From NCBI GenBank assembly GCA_963702935.1, contig OY969772.1, positions 372,001 through 436,000 of the forward strand: a stretch of 64,000 nucleotides of DNA, given 5' to 3'. Position 1 is the first letter of the stretch; every line of letters starts with the position of its first letter. The position numbers and the translations under genes are program-made. Below are positions 17,921-25,797 of the stretch, in pieces. Under the pieces are notes generated by a model, which was not told the origin of the DNA, ran no database searches, and saw only the letters and a program-made list of their open reading frames with translations. Source of the DNA: DAOTWA01 sp963702935. Lineage in GTDB: Bacteria > Chloroflexota > Anaerolineae > Anaerolineales > Anaerolineaceae.

Positions 17921-18941
17921 ATGGCGCATAAACCGGATGAAGGCTATTGTGTATATGGGGCCGCCAACTTGATCCGCCAGGTGCAGGCATTCAACCAGGA
18001 GATCGAAGGGGTGCGCCTGGCGCAAGATATCGAATGCCTGCATCGCATGCGCGTCGCTTCGCGGCGGCTGCGCACTGCCCTGGCCGTGTTCGAGGTGTGC
18101 TTGCCCGCCAAAAGGGTTGCCAGGTGGCAAAAGGACCTGCGCAAGATCACCCAGGCGCTGGGTGCGGCCCGCGACACGGACGTTCAGATCGCTCTCCTCG
18201 AGCAGTTCTATCGAGAGCTTCCCGATCCCATTTACCAGCCGGGCGTGCGCCGCTTATTGCTACGCTTGCGCCAGCGGCGGGAGAAATTGCAAGGGAAGGT
18301 ACTCCTCAACCTGGACGTTTCTAGAGACGAGCGGGGTGCTTGCGGAGATAGAGCGTAAGCTGGGGCCCATCGCGGCGCGCCAGGAGCAGACTTATCTTTA
18401 CACGCCTTTCACCTATCAGCGCGGCTTCGAAAGCATTGCCGCGGAAATCGAGAAGTTCTTGAGCTACGAGGAATACATCGCGCAGCCCGAACGAATCGCG
18501 GAGCTGCACGCCATGCGCATCGCCGCCAAGCACTTGCGCTATACGATGGAAGTCTTCGCCCCGATCTACCCGGACCAATTGAAACCGGCCATGACCGCCA
18601 TCCGCCGCGTGCAGGAAGCCCTGGGGGACATCCACGATTGTGACATGTGGGCGGCCTCACTGCCCCAATTCCTGCAAGCCGAAACGCGCCGCACCCGGCA
18701 ATATTTCGGCCATACCCGCCAGATGAAGCGCCTGGAGCCGGGCATCCGCCATTTCCTGCAAGATCGCCAGGAAACGCGCGAGAAGACCTACCAGGATTTC
18801 GTGGTTTATTGGGCCAGGCTGAAGGAACAGGATTTGTGGCAGAGCCTCTATCGCAGCTTGCAAATGCCCAATCCCCTGGGAGGAATGGCCGGCTCCCCTT
18901 CTGAGGGCGAGAGCCGCCCAAACGCGGAGCAAACCGCATGA
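17921..18941 (+). CDS. CHAD domain protein (single-base frameshift)
   Basis: About 339 residues. CHAD is an all-helical, His- and Arg/Lys-rich domain known to bind polyphosphate. The two half-repeats are visible: ECLHRMRVASRRLRTALAVF and AELHAMRIAAKHLRYTMEVF, plus GAARDTDVQIALLE and GDIHDCDMWAASLPQ. The frame breaks near 18318-18320: dropping one T in GTTTCTA gives DVLETSGVLAEIERKL. GGAGG lies 6 bases before the ATG. The stop overlaps the next start (ATGA). No CYTH domain is attached. With PPK2 genes beyond the next gene, a role at polyphosphate granules is likely. Confidence 0.85.
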
Positions 18942-19684
18942 GGATCGCGCTGCTGGGAGACGTCCACGGGAACCTGCCGGCCCTGGAGGCCGTCCTGGAG
19001 CACGCCAGGCAACAAAACGTGGATGCGATCTGGAACGTGGGAGATTTTGTGGGTTACGGCCCCTTCCCGGAAGAAGTGATCCGGCGCCTGCGCAAAGAAA
19101 AGGCGCTCAGCATCATCGGCAACTACGACCTCAAGGTGCTGAAGGTCAAGCGCAAAGAGGGGCAATGGAGCCAGAGCAAGATACCGGAAAAGTGGCTGGC
19201 CTTCAAATGGGCTTACGACCACCTTTCCAAAAAGAGCCGCAAATACCTGCGCTCCCTGCCCCTGGAAGAACGCTTCGTGCTGAAGGGCTGGAAGATCCTG
19301 CTCACCCACGGCAGCCCGGATTCGATCAACGAGCACCTGACTCTCGAAACCCCCATCCTCCGCCTGGGTGAGCTGGCCGGGCTGGCCAAAGCCAACGCCG
19401 TCATTTGCGGGCATTCGCACCAGCCCTTCGTGCGTTACGTGAAAAAAGTGTGGTTTGTCAACACCGGCAGCGTCGGGCGCCCGGACGACGGCGACCCGCG
19501 CGCCTGTTACGCAGTTCTGCACCTCAAGCGCGACACTTTCAACGTCGTTCACTTTCGGGTAGCTTATGACGTCGAGCGCGCCGCGGCGGCCCTGCGCGTG
19601 CAGGGCCTGCCGGAAGAATTCGCTCAAATGCTCCTGGAAGGACGCAACCTGGACGCCATCCAGGCTGCGCACTGGCTTTCGTAG
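18938..19684 (+). CDS. Calcineurin-like metallophosphoesterase
   Basis: 248 residues. Two-metal phosphoesterase motifs are in order: GDVHGN (7-12), VGDFVGYG, GNYD in place of GNHD, LLTHGSPDS and GHSHQPF. This is the YfcE/MJ0936-like branch of cytosolic phosphodiesterases. The start overlaps the CHAD stop by four bases, so the two are translationally coupled. Its substrate is unknown. The coupling to CHAD suggests a phosphoester or polyphosphate-related target. Confidence 0.85.
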   Translation: MRIALLGDVHGNLPALEAVLEHARQQNVDAIWNVGDFVGYGPFPEEVIRRLRKEKALSIIGNYDLKVLKVKRKEGQWSQSKIPEKWLAFKWAYDHLSKKSRKYLRSLPLEERFVLKGWKILLTHGSPDSINEHLTLETPILRLGELAGLAKANAVICGHSHQPFVRYVKKVWFVNTGSVGRPDDGDPRACYAVLHLKRDTFNVVHFRVAYDVERAAAALRVQGLPEEFAQMLLEGRNLDAIQAAHWLS

Positions 19685-19690
19685 AGAGAA

Positions 19691-19762
19691 CCACCACTAG
19701 GCACAGAGGACACGGAGGATTTTCTTGAAAGAGAAAAACTCTGTGCCCTCTGCTCTGTGGTG
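19691..19762. repeat. Imperfect palindrome of the CACAGAGGACACGGAG type
   Basis: Arms CACCAC...GCACAGAGGACACGGAG and CTCTGTGCCCTCTGCTCTGTGGTG form a long imperfect hairpin between two convergent genes. The sequence looks like a widely scattered intergenic repeat. It may end transcription in both directions. Confidence 0.55.
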
Positions 19763-19776
19763 AGATTGCCCCAGAA

Positions 19777-20532
19777 TTATCTCTTCTTCTTGCCCTTCTT
19801 TTTTGGCTCCTCTGCGGCGGGCTTGAGCTGCTTGCCCAGCGCGTCCACCAGGGTGGAGACCACCTGAATGCGGGCGGCGTACTTGTCGTTGCCGTAGACT
19901 ACCGTCCAGGGGGCAAACAGCGTGCTGGTCTTCAACATCATCTCGGAAGCCGCTTCTAGGTAACGCTCCCATTTGTCGCGGTTGCGCCAGTCCTCCGCGG
20001 TGAGCTTCCAGGACTTGTAAGGGTCCGCCTGGCGCTCCTCGAAGCGCCTGAGCTGTTCGTCCTTGGTGACGTGCATCCAGAACTTGACCAATAGTGTGCC
20101 GGAATCGACCAGCTGGCGCTCGAAGGAGTTGATCTCCCGGTAGGCCCGCTTCCAGGCGGCCTCGGAGCAAAAGCCCTCGATGCGCTCCACCAGCACGCGC
20201 CCGTACCAACTGCGGTCGAAGATCAGCACCTGCTTCTCATCCGGCGGCTTCAAGCGCCGCCAGAAGCGCCACAGATAATGGTGCGTGTGGTCCTCGCCAA
20301 CCGGCGCGGCAATCGGGAAGACCTCGTACCCGCGCGGGTCCAGACGCTCGGTGATGCGCTTGATGGCGCCGCCCTTCCCGGCCGCGTCCCAGCCCTCGAA
20401 GACGATCGCCAGGGTTCTCTTCTGAACGTAAAGCTGGTAGCCCAACCCGCGCAGCTCGATCTGGAGGGGGGTCAACCGGTGGATATAATCGCCTTTCTCC
20501 AGGCGCTCGCCGCTGTCCACGTATTCCAACAT
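19777..20532 (-). CDS. Polyphosphate kinase 2 family protein (downstream copy)
   Basis: 251 residues. Walker A is FEGWDAAGKGGAIKR, Walker B is LIFDRSWYGRVLVERIEGF, and the lid region is RRFEERQADPYKSWKL. The C-terminus is a Lys-rich tail (KKKGKKKR). PPK2 enzymes move phosphate between polyphosphate and nucleotides. The GWDAAGKGG form resembles class II (AMP to ADP). It starts 2 bases after the upstream PPK2 stop, with GGGAGG before the ATG, so the two are one transcriptional unit. The class II enzymes of other bacteria are single chains with two PPK2 domains. Here the domains are on separate genes. Confidence 0.88.
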   Translation of the reverse strand: MLEYVDSGERLEKGDYIHRLTPLQIELRGLGYQLYVQKRTLAIVFEGWDAAGKGGAIKRITERLDPRGYEVFPIAAPVGEDHTHHYLWRFWRRLKPPDEKQVLIFDRSWYGRVLVERIEGFCSEAAWKRAYREINSFERQLVDSGTLLVKFWMHVTKDEQLRRFEERQADPYKSWKLTAEDWRNRDKWERYLEAASEMMLKTSTLFAPWTVVYGNDKYAARIQVVSTLVDALGKQLKPAAEEPKKKGKKKR

Positions 20533-20534
20533 GC

Positions 20535-21341
20535 TTAGCCTCCCTCTTTCCCGGCCGGGTCCAGCATCTCCGCCACCTGTTCTTTCTCCTCCTGTGCAGG
20601 CGGAGTGGCCTCCGCCGGCAAAGGCTTGCCGCGCTCGGCCAGCGCGCTCTCCAACCGCTGGACGATGGTATCGAAGATCTTGAGGCGCGCCCAGTAGCGG
20701 TCTGTGGCTTCCACGATCGTCCAGGGTCCCCATTCCGTTTCGGTGTTCTGCAGCATCTCCTCGATGGCCGTGACGTATTCCGCGTATTTGCGGTGGTGCT
20801 CCCAATCCTCGGGCTGCACCTGCCAGCTCTCCAGCGGATCCTTTTCCAGCTTCTCGAAGCGGCGCTTTTGCTCCTTCTTGCTGATGTGCAGGAAGAACTT
20901 GATCAGCACGTAGCCGTCATCCGCCAGGCCGCGCTCGAAATCCAGAATGTCCTGGTAAGCTTTGCGCCATTCCTGCTCCGGGGTGAAGCCCTCCACCCGC
21001 TCGACCAGCACGCGCCCGTACCAGCTCCGGTCGAAGATGGCCATTTCGCCGTAGTTGGGCAGCTTGAGCCAGAAGCGCCACAGCCAGGGCATGTGCAGCT
21101 CGTGCGTGCGCGGAGCGGTGATGGGATATAGCTTGAAGCCGCGCGGATCCAGGCGCTGGGTCAGCAGGTTGATCGAAGTGCCCTTTCCGGCCGCATCCCA
21201 TCCCTCGAAAAGGATCACCGTCGAGATGCCCGCGTCCCAGCAGGCTTTTTGCAGATCGTACAGGCGAACGCGGCGTTGCGCCAGGCGCTCTTTATAGTCC
21301 GCCTTCGGCAGTGAAAGGCTCAGATCGACTTTCTCCAGCAT
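20535..21341 (-). CDS. Polyphosphate kinase 2 family protein (upstream copy)
   Basis: 268 residues. Walker A is LFEGWDAAGKGTSIN, Walker B is AIFDRSWYGRVLVERVEGF, and the lid is RRFEKLEKDPLESWQV, all complete. An acidic C-terminal tail (EEKEQVAEMLDPAGKEGG) contrasts with the basic tail of its partner. Both copies keep the catalytic Asp and Lys, so neither is obviously inactive. It is the first gene of the two-gene unit and diverges from the SAM-hydrolase operon. Which copy acts on AMP or ADP cannot be read from the sequence. Confidence 0.88.
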   Translation of the reverse strand: MLEKVDLSLSLPKADYKERLAQRRVRLYDLQKACWDAGISTVILFEGWDAAGKGTSINLLTQRLDPRGFKLYPITAPRTHELHMPWLWRFWLKLPNYGEMAIFDRSWYGRVLVERVEGFTPEQEWRKAYQDILDFERGLADDGYVLIKFFLHISKKEQKRRFEKLEKDPLESWQVQPEDWEHHRKYAEYVTAIEEMLQNTETEWGPWTIVEATDRYWARLKIFDTIVQRLESALAERGKPLPAEATPPAQEEKEQVAEMLDPAGKEGG

Positions 21342-21432
21342 CGCGCCTCCCTCTACAGCCAGAATATTTTCTACAGTGTATGCCGATTACCAGGCTCAGT
21401 CAAGCCGCTTTTGGCGCGAGCAGGAACGAGAT

Positions 21433-21592
21433 GTGTGCACGCACGAGTTGTCAGGCAGTTGGAAACTGCACCTACAAACTGCACGAAGCCAGCCTGCGCT
21501 GGCTAAAAACCAGTCGGCGAAGGCCGACTTCGTGTACTTCGTTGCAGCGATTTCAATCGCCTGAAAACGGCTGACAACCTATGCGTGCACAC
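21433..21592. repeat. 160-base nested palindrome with multi-branched folding
   Basis: Outer arms GTGTGCACGCA (21433-21443) with TTGTCAG (21448-21454) pair with CTGACAA (21571-21577) and TGCGTGCACAC (21582-21592). Inside are GCAGTT-GGA-AACTGC (21455-21469), a three-way element with outer stem CACGAAG/CTTCGTG (21482-21488, 21528-21534) holding AGCCAGC/GCTGGCT and AGTCGGC/GCCGACT hairpins, and a GCGAT/ATCGC hairpin (21547-21560). This explains most of the 363-base gap between ppk2 and the SAM hydrolase. It may be a MITE-like element or a structured RNA. Confidence 0.65.
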
Positions 21593-21608
21593 GGCCAGGA
21601 TACTCTGC

Positions 21609-21637
21609 TTGACACTGAATCTCACTCGTGCTATAGT
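21609..21637 (+). promoter_or_regulatory. Sigma70-type promoter of the SAM-hydrolase/ECF operon
   Basis: TTGACA at 21609-21614, a 17-base spacer and TATAGT at 21632-21637. This is the best consensus promoter in the window. It predicts a start near 21644 and a leader of about 60 bases to the TTG at 21705. Confidence 0.75.
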
Positions 21638-21704
21638 AATCCCGACCCATTTCCAGACTACCTGGAAGCGAAGTTCGACCCCTACCCCTAATCGAGAGGC
21701 TGTC

Positions 21705-22499
21705 TTGCCAACGATCACCCTGCTGACGGATTTTGGACTCCGCGACGGTTATGCCGGTGTAATGAAAGGCGTGATCTGGGGCATCGCCCCGGACGCCCAA
21801 ATCGCGGACCTCAGCCACCAAATCGGCGCTCAGAACGTGATGGAAGGCGCCATCGCCCTCGGGCGCACGGCCCCCTTCTTCCCGGCCGGCACGGTGCACG
21901 TGGCAGTCGTGGATCCCGGCGTGGGCACGCATCGCCGCCCCATCGCCGCCCGCCTGGGCCAGCAGTACTTCGTCGCGCCGGATAACGGCCTCCTCACCAT
22001 CGTGATCGAGCAGGCCGAAGCCCAAAACGAGCCAACCGAATTCGTGCACCTGGATAACCCGCGTTACTGGCTGGCGGAGGTGAGCAACGTCTTTCACGGG
22101 CGAGACATCTTCTCGCCGGTAGGCGCCCACCTGGCGAACGGCGTGCCTCTGCGCGAGCTGGGCGCGCCCATCAGCGACCCGCAGCGCCTGGCCCTGCCCC
22201 GCCCGCAGCCCATCCCCGGCGGCTGGCGCGGCGAGGTGATCCAGGTCGACCGTTTCGGCAACCTGGCCACCAACCTGCTGCGCGCCGACCTGGCGCCCCT
22301 GGGCGCGTTGCGCGTGCGCCTGGCAGGCAAAGAGCTGCGCGGGCTGGTAAAGACCTTCGGCGAGCGGCCGGTGGGGGAATTGATCGCCCTGTACGGCACG
22401 CACGACGACCTGATCGTCTCCGTGGTCAACGGCAGCGCCGAGAAGCTGCTGGGCGCCGGCGTCGGCCAGCCGGTCGAAGTTCTCACGGAGGAAGGGTAG
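21705..22499 (+). CDS. SAM hydrolase (SAM hydroxide adenosyltransferase, DUF62), first copy
   Basis: 264 residues from a TTG start with GAGAGG just upstream. An earlier ATG at 21585 would add 40 residues without family character and would lie before the promoter. Family motifs: LLTDFGLRDGYAGVMKG, VVDPGVGTHRR, APDNGLL, VFHGRDIFSP and a C-terminal beta-barrel with QVDRFGNLATN. The Asp-Arg-His trio used to activate water is present. Members of this family split S-adenosylmethionine into adenosine and methionine. The stop is directly followed by a paralogue. Confidence 0.88.
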   Translation: MPTITLLTDFGLRDGYAGVMKGVIWGIAPDAQIADLSHQIGAQNVMEGAIALGRTAPFFPAGTVHVAVVDPGVGTHRRPIAARLGQQYFVAPDNGLLTIVIEQAEAQNEPTEFVHLDNPRYWLAEVSNVFHGRDIFSPVGAHLANGVPLRELGAPISDPQRLALPRPQPIPGGWRGEVIQVDRFGNLATNLLRADLAPLGALRVRLAGKELRGLVKTFGERPVGELIALYGTHDDLIVSVVNGSAEKLLGAGVGQPVEVLTEEG

Positions 22500-23315
22500 A
22501 TGGCGCCTGCGCGCGTAATCACCCTCGCCACCGATTTCGGCGCCGGCGACTCGGAAGCCGGCGTGCTCAAAGGCGTGATCTGGAAGATCGCCCCCGGAAC
22601 GCACATCGCCGACCTCAGCCACGAGATCGGCCCGCAGGACGTGCTGGAGGGCGCGCTCCTGTTGGAGCGCTGCACGCCCTATTTTCCGGCGGGCAGCATC
22701 CACGTGGGCGTGGTGGACCCCGGCGTGGGCACCCGGCGGCGCGCCATCGCCGCCCAATTGGGCGACCAGGGCTTCGTCGGACCCGACAACGGCCTGTTCA
22801 CCCTCATGCTGGCGCGCGCCGAGGCGCTCGGCGGCCCTATCCAGATCGTGAAGCTGGATCAACCCCAGTACTGGCTCCCCACAGTGACCGACGTCTTCCA
22901 CGGGCGCGACGTGTTCTCCCCGGCCGCCGCCCATTGGGCCAACGGCGTGCCCCTGGAGGCCCTGGGCACGCCCATGGCCGACCCGGTGCGCCTGGAGGTC
23001 CCCGAGCCGCAGCGCATCCCCGGCGGCTGGCGGGCGCAGATCATCCACGTCGACCACTTCGGCAACCTCTCCACGCGCCTGCGCCGCGAGCACCTGGGCG
23101 ACACAAGGTCGCTGCGCGTGCACATCCTTGGCCGGCAGATCGACGGGCTGGTGAAGACCTTCGGCGAGCGCCCGAGTGGCGCACTGGTGGCCCTCTTCAA
23201 CAGCTCCGGCACGCTGGACATTTCGGTCGTCAACGGCAGCGCCGCCGACGCCCTCGGCGCGCAGGCCGGCGACCCGCTCGAAGTGCGCTTCCCGGACGAG
23301 GATGAGCATGGCTGA
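22500..23315 (+). CDS. SAM hydrolase (DUF62), second copy
   Basis: 271 residues. The ATG abuts the stop of the first copy (TAGATG). It keeps LATDFGAGDSEAGVLKG, VVDPGVGTRRR, GPDNGLF, VFHGRDVFSP and HVDHFGNLSTR. The tandem copies are clear paralogues. DUF62 enzymes are trimers with the active site at subunit contacts, so two copies could form a mixed trimer, which is inferred. The gene overlaps the ATPase start. Confidence 0.88.
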   Translation: MAPARVITLATDFGAGDSEAGVLKGVIWKIAPGTHIADLSHEIGPQDVLEGALLLERCTPYFPAGSIHVGVVDPGVGTRRRAIAAQLGDQGFVGPDNGLFTLMLARAEALGGPIQIVKLDQPQYWLPTVTDVFHGRDVFSPAAAHWANGVPLEALGTPMADPVRLEVPEPQRIPGGWRAQIIHVDHFGNLSTRLRREHLGDTRSLRVHILGRQIDGLVKTFGERPSGALVALFNSSGTLDISVVNGSAADALGAQAGDPLEVRFPDEDEHG

Positions 23316-24996
23316 TTCCCCCTCAGATATTCCCCTCGCCGCCGGCGCGCCTGACACAGAAATTCCCCTGCTGATCGAGAATCTTTCCTTTCGCTATCAC
23401 AGCCGCGAGGATCTGGCGCTGAAGGGCATCTCCTTGCGCCTGAAGCCCGGTGAGGTGCTGCTGATCGCCGGCGCCAGCGGCTGCGGCAAGACCACCCTGA
23501 TGCGCTGCATCAACGGCCTGATCCCCAATACCTATCGCGGCGACCTGGACGGCTCCATCCGCATTTTCGGCAAGCCGGTCGGGGAGATGAGCATGGCCGA
23601 GCTGGCTTCGGCGGTGGGCACCGTGCTGCAAGACCCCGAGCGCCAGATCGTGGCCAGCTACGTCTTGAACGAGGTCGCTTTCGGGCTGGAAAACCTGGGG
23701 ATGCCCAAAGAGGAAATCTTGCAGCGCGTCGACGAGACCCTCGAGTTCCTGGGCATCGCCCACCTGCGCGACCGGGAGACCTTCTCCACCTCCGGCGGCG
23801 AGAAGCAGAAGATCGCCCTGGCCGGCGTGCTGGCCATGCGCCCGCGCATCCTGCTGCTGGACGAGCCGCTGGCCAGCCTGGACCCCGCCTCGGCGCACGA
23901 GGCCCTGCAGCTCTTCCGCCGCCTGGCCGACGACGGCATTTCCGTCATGATCGTGGAGCATCGCGTAGAAGACGTGCTGGCCATCCGCCCCGACCACATC
24001 CTGTACATGGACGAGGGCCAACAGGTGTATTACGGCGGCGTGGATGGCCTGATGGACGTGGTGGATTACCATCGCATCAAGCTGCCTGCCCAGGTGGTGG
24101 TCGAGCGCGCGCGCAGCGAGCCGGCGCCGGTCTTCCAGCCGGCCCTGCAGCAGCAGGCGGGAGACTGCCTGGTATCCTTCGAACAGGTCGGTTTCCAATA
24201 CAAGCCCGATCTGCCCGTCGTGCTGCACGACGTCAATTTCAAAGTCAACCAGGGAGACGTGATCGCCATCCTGGGCCACAACGGCGCCGGCAAGACCACC
24301 CTGGTCAAGCACGCCCTGGGCTTGCTCAAGCCGACTACCGGCCGCGTGCTGCTGGAAGGCAAGGACACGCGCAAGATCACCGTGGCCCAGGCTGCCCACA
24401 CCGTCGGCTACGTCTTCCAAAGCCCCACCCAAATGCTCTTCGCCCCCAGCGTGGAAGAGGAGCTTTCCTTCGGGCCGCGCAACCTGCGCTATTCGCCCGA
24501 AACCATCCGCGCAAACGTGGATTGGGCCATCCACACCGTCCACATGGAAGGGGAGATGAAAACGCCCCCGCTGGCGCTGTCCTTCGGGCAGCAGAAACGC
24601 GTCAGCATCGCCGCCGTGCTGGCCATGCGCTCGCGCATCCTGATGATGGACGAGCCCACCGCCGGGCAGGATTACTGGAACTACCTGGCCTTCATGGACG
24701 CCATCCTGCAGATGCCCGGCTTCGATTCCATCCTGTTCATCACCCACGACGTGGACCTGGCGGTGATCTACGCCACGCGGGTGCTGTTGGTCTATAACGG
24801 CACCATCATGGCCGACGGCGCCCCCGCCGAGGTCATGCGCGACGAAGCCCTGCTGCGCCGTTGCCGCGTGCTGCCCACCTCCCTCCTCAAGCTGAACCTG
24901 GAGTACCTGCCCCACACCGGGCGCTTCCTGCGCGCGGAAGCCCTGGCGCACGTGCCCGTGGCCGACGCCGGGCAGCCCTGCCAGGCGGCTTCCTGA
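23308..24996 (+). CDS. ecfA: ECF transporter ATPase, two fused ABC domains (EcfA1-EcfA2)
   Basis: 562 residues with two complete ATPase domains. Domain 1 (about 20-265) has Walker A GASGCGKTTLMR, the Q-loop VLQDPERQIV typical of ECF ATPases, signature STSGGEKQKIALAG and Walker B ILLLDEPLASLDP. Domain 2 (about 290-530) has GHNGAGKTTLVK, VFQSPTQMLF, LSFGQQKRVSIAA and ILMMDEPTAGQD. The fused form is known from YkoD/HtsU-like systems. The start is chosen at the second ATG because GAGG lies 6 bases upstream; the one at 23302 is also possible. It overlaps the SAM-hydrolase stop by 8 bases. Confidence 0.9.
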   Translation: MADSPSDIPLAAGAPDTEIPLLIENLSFRYHSREDLALKGISLRLKPGEVLLIAGASGCGKTTLMRCINGLIPNTYRGDLDGSIRIFGKPVGEMSMAELASAVGTVLQDPERQIVASYVLNEVAFGLENLGMPKEEILQRVDETLEFLGIAHLRDRETFSTSGGEKQKIALAGVLAMRPRILLLDEPLASLDPASAHEALQLFRRLADDGISVMIVEHRVEDVLAIRPDHILYMDEGQQVYYGGVDGLMDVVDYHRIKLPAQVVVERARSEPAPVFQPALQQQAGDCLVSFEQVGFQYKPDLPVVLHDVNFKVNQGDVIAILGHNGAGKTTLVKHALGLLKPTTGRVLLEGKDTRKITVAQAAHTVGYVFQSPTQMLFAPSVEEELSFGPRNLRYSPETIRANVDWAIHTVHMEGEMKTPPLALSFGQQKRVSIAAVLAMRSRILMMDEPTAGQDYWNYLAFMDAILQMPGFDSILFITHDVDLAVIYATRVLLVYNGTIMADGAPAEVMRDEALLRRCRVLPTSLLKLNLEYLPHTGRFLRAEALAHVPVADAGQPCQAAS

Positions 24997-25071
24997 TCCG
25001 ATCTTTTACAGGGTATCGCTTCACGCATCTCGTACCTTGAGCAAGTGTTATCATCCTTAAGGGAACCGGCT

Positions 25072-25102
25072 CACAAGCAGTCTCTTGTGCTCAGGAGGTG
25101 AT
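25072..25102 (+). promoter_or_regulatory. Leader hairpin with a full anti-SD complement
   Basis: CACAAG/CTTGTG (25072-25077, 25084-25089) form a hairpin just before AGGAGGTGAT (25093-25102). An upstream CCTTGAGCAAG (around 25037) could instead pair with CTTGTGCTCAGG and hide part of the ribosome site. This is a possible attenuator, but the alternative pairing has two bulges. It matches no riboswitch class known to me. Confidence 0.4.
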
Positions 25103-25126
25103 ATGAAAAAGGTGCCAGAACCTTGA
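25103..25126 (+). CDS. Putative 7-residue leader peptide before the ECF S component
   Basis: ATG AAA AAG GTG CCA GAA CCT TGA encodes MKKVPEP. It has the strongest ribosome-binding site in the window (AGGAGGTGAT, complementary to the 16S tail) 4 bases from the ATG. The frame closes 56 bases before the S-component start, which has its own AGGAGG. It may be a regulatory leader or a decayed start. Coding is not proven. Confidence 0.35.
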   Translation: MKKVPEP

Positions 25127-25182
25127 CCTGCGCTCTTTCTGTTCTCAATTCATTCTTTTTCAATTCGTTCAAAGGAGGAAAT

Positions 25183-25731
25183 ATGCAAAAGAAATCGTTG
25201 TGGACCTTCGGCACGCGGGAAGTCGTCTTCGCGGCCATCGGCGCGGCCCTCTACGGGGTGCTCTCCTGGCTGACCAACTTCCTGCAGATCCCGTCGGCGG
25301 GTGACGTGTCCATCCGCCCGGCGGTCTCGATCGCCATGTTCTTCGGCGTGGCCTTCGGACCGGTGGTGGGCTTTGTCGCCGGCGCGCTGGGCAATATCAT
25401 CGGCGACTTGCTGTCCGGCTTCGGCTTCTGGCCCTGGTGGGACCTCGGCAACGGACTGATGGGCCTGATCCCCGGCCTGATCGCCTTCACCCTGGTCGAT
25501 TACAAAGACATCAAGAGCATCCTCAAAGCCGAAGGGGTGGTAGTCGTCGGCATCCTGGTTGGCATGGCGGTCGCCTCCATCTCGGAGATGTGGGTCTCGG
25601 GGGTGGACCTCACCACCACCATCTCGATCAATTTCTTACCTTCGGTGATCTCCAACCTGATCAACGGGTTGATCCTGGTGCCCATCCTGATGGTGGCCTA
25701 CGACGCCATCGCCAAGCGCTCCGGGCGTTAG
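25183..25731 (+). CDS. ECF transporter S component, substrate unknown
   Basis: 182 residues with about six membrane spans. The N-terminal region FAAIGAALYGVLSWLTNFLQIP has the small-residue face used to bind the T component. A GDVSIRPAVSIAMFFGVAFGPVVGF segment and an aromatic FGFWPWWDLGNGL loop could shape the ligand site. Strong GGAGGAAAT ribosome site; an upstream in-frame start at 25123 lacks one. It lies between the ATPase and the T component. Substrate cannot be assigned by sequence. The SAM-hydrolase neighbours hint at a purine-, methionine- or sulfur-linked metabolite, which is only inference. Confidence 0.82.
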   Translation: MQKKSLWTFGTREVVFAAIGAALYGVLSWLTNFLQIPSAGDVSIRPAVSIAMFFGVAFGPVVGFVAGALGNIIGDLLSGFGFWPWWDLGNGLMGLIPGLIAFTLVDYKDIKSILKAEGVVVVGILVGMAVASISEMWVSGVDLTTTISINFLPSVISNLINGLILVPILMVAYDAIAKRSGR

Positions 25732-25743
25732 TTCTTCGCATTC

Positions 25744-25783
25744 GCCGTCTCCCGCGACCGTGTAAGCGGCCTCGGGAGACGGC
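25744..25783. promoter_or_regulatory. Stem-loop between S and T component genes
   Basis: A perfect 11-base stem, GCCGTCTCCCG / CGGGAGACGGC, with an 18-base loop, fills the 66-base gap. No U-run follows, so it more likely adjusts message stability than stops transcription. Confidence 0.5.
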
Positions 25784-25797
25784 GCTGAGGTGCCTTC

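Noticed and set aside
23323..24951. Minus-strand frame opposite the ECF ATPase
   Set aside because: Shadow of the high-GC ATPase gene; no ribosome site or motifs.
24997..25182. TPP, cobalamin or preQ1 riboswitch before the S component
   Set aside because: None of the conserved cores (CUGAGA, the B12 box, or the preQ1 A-rich tail) is present.
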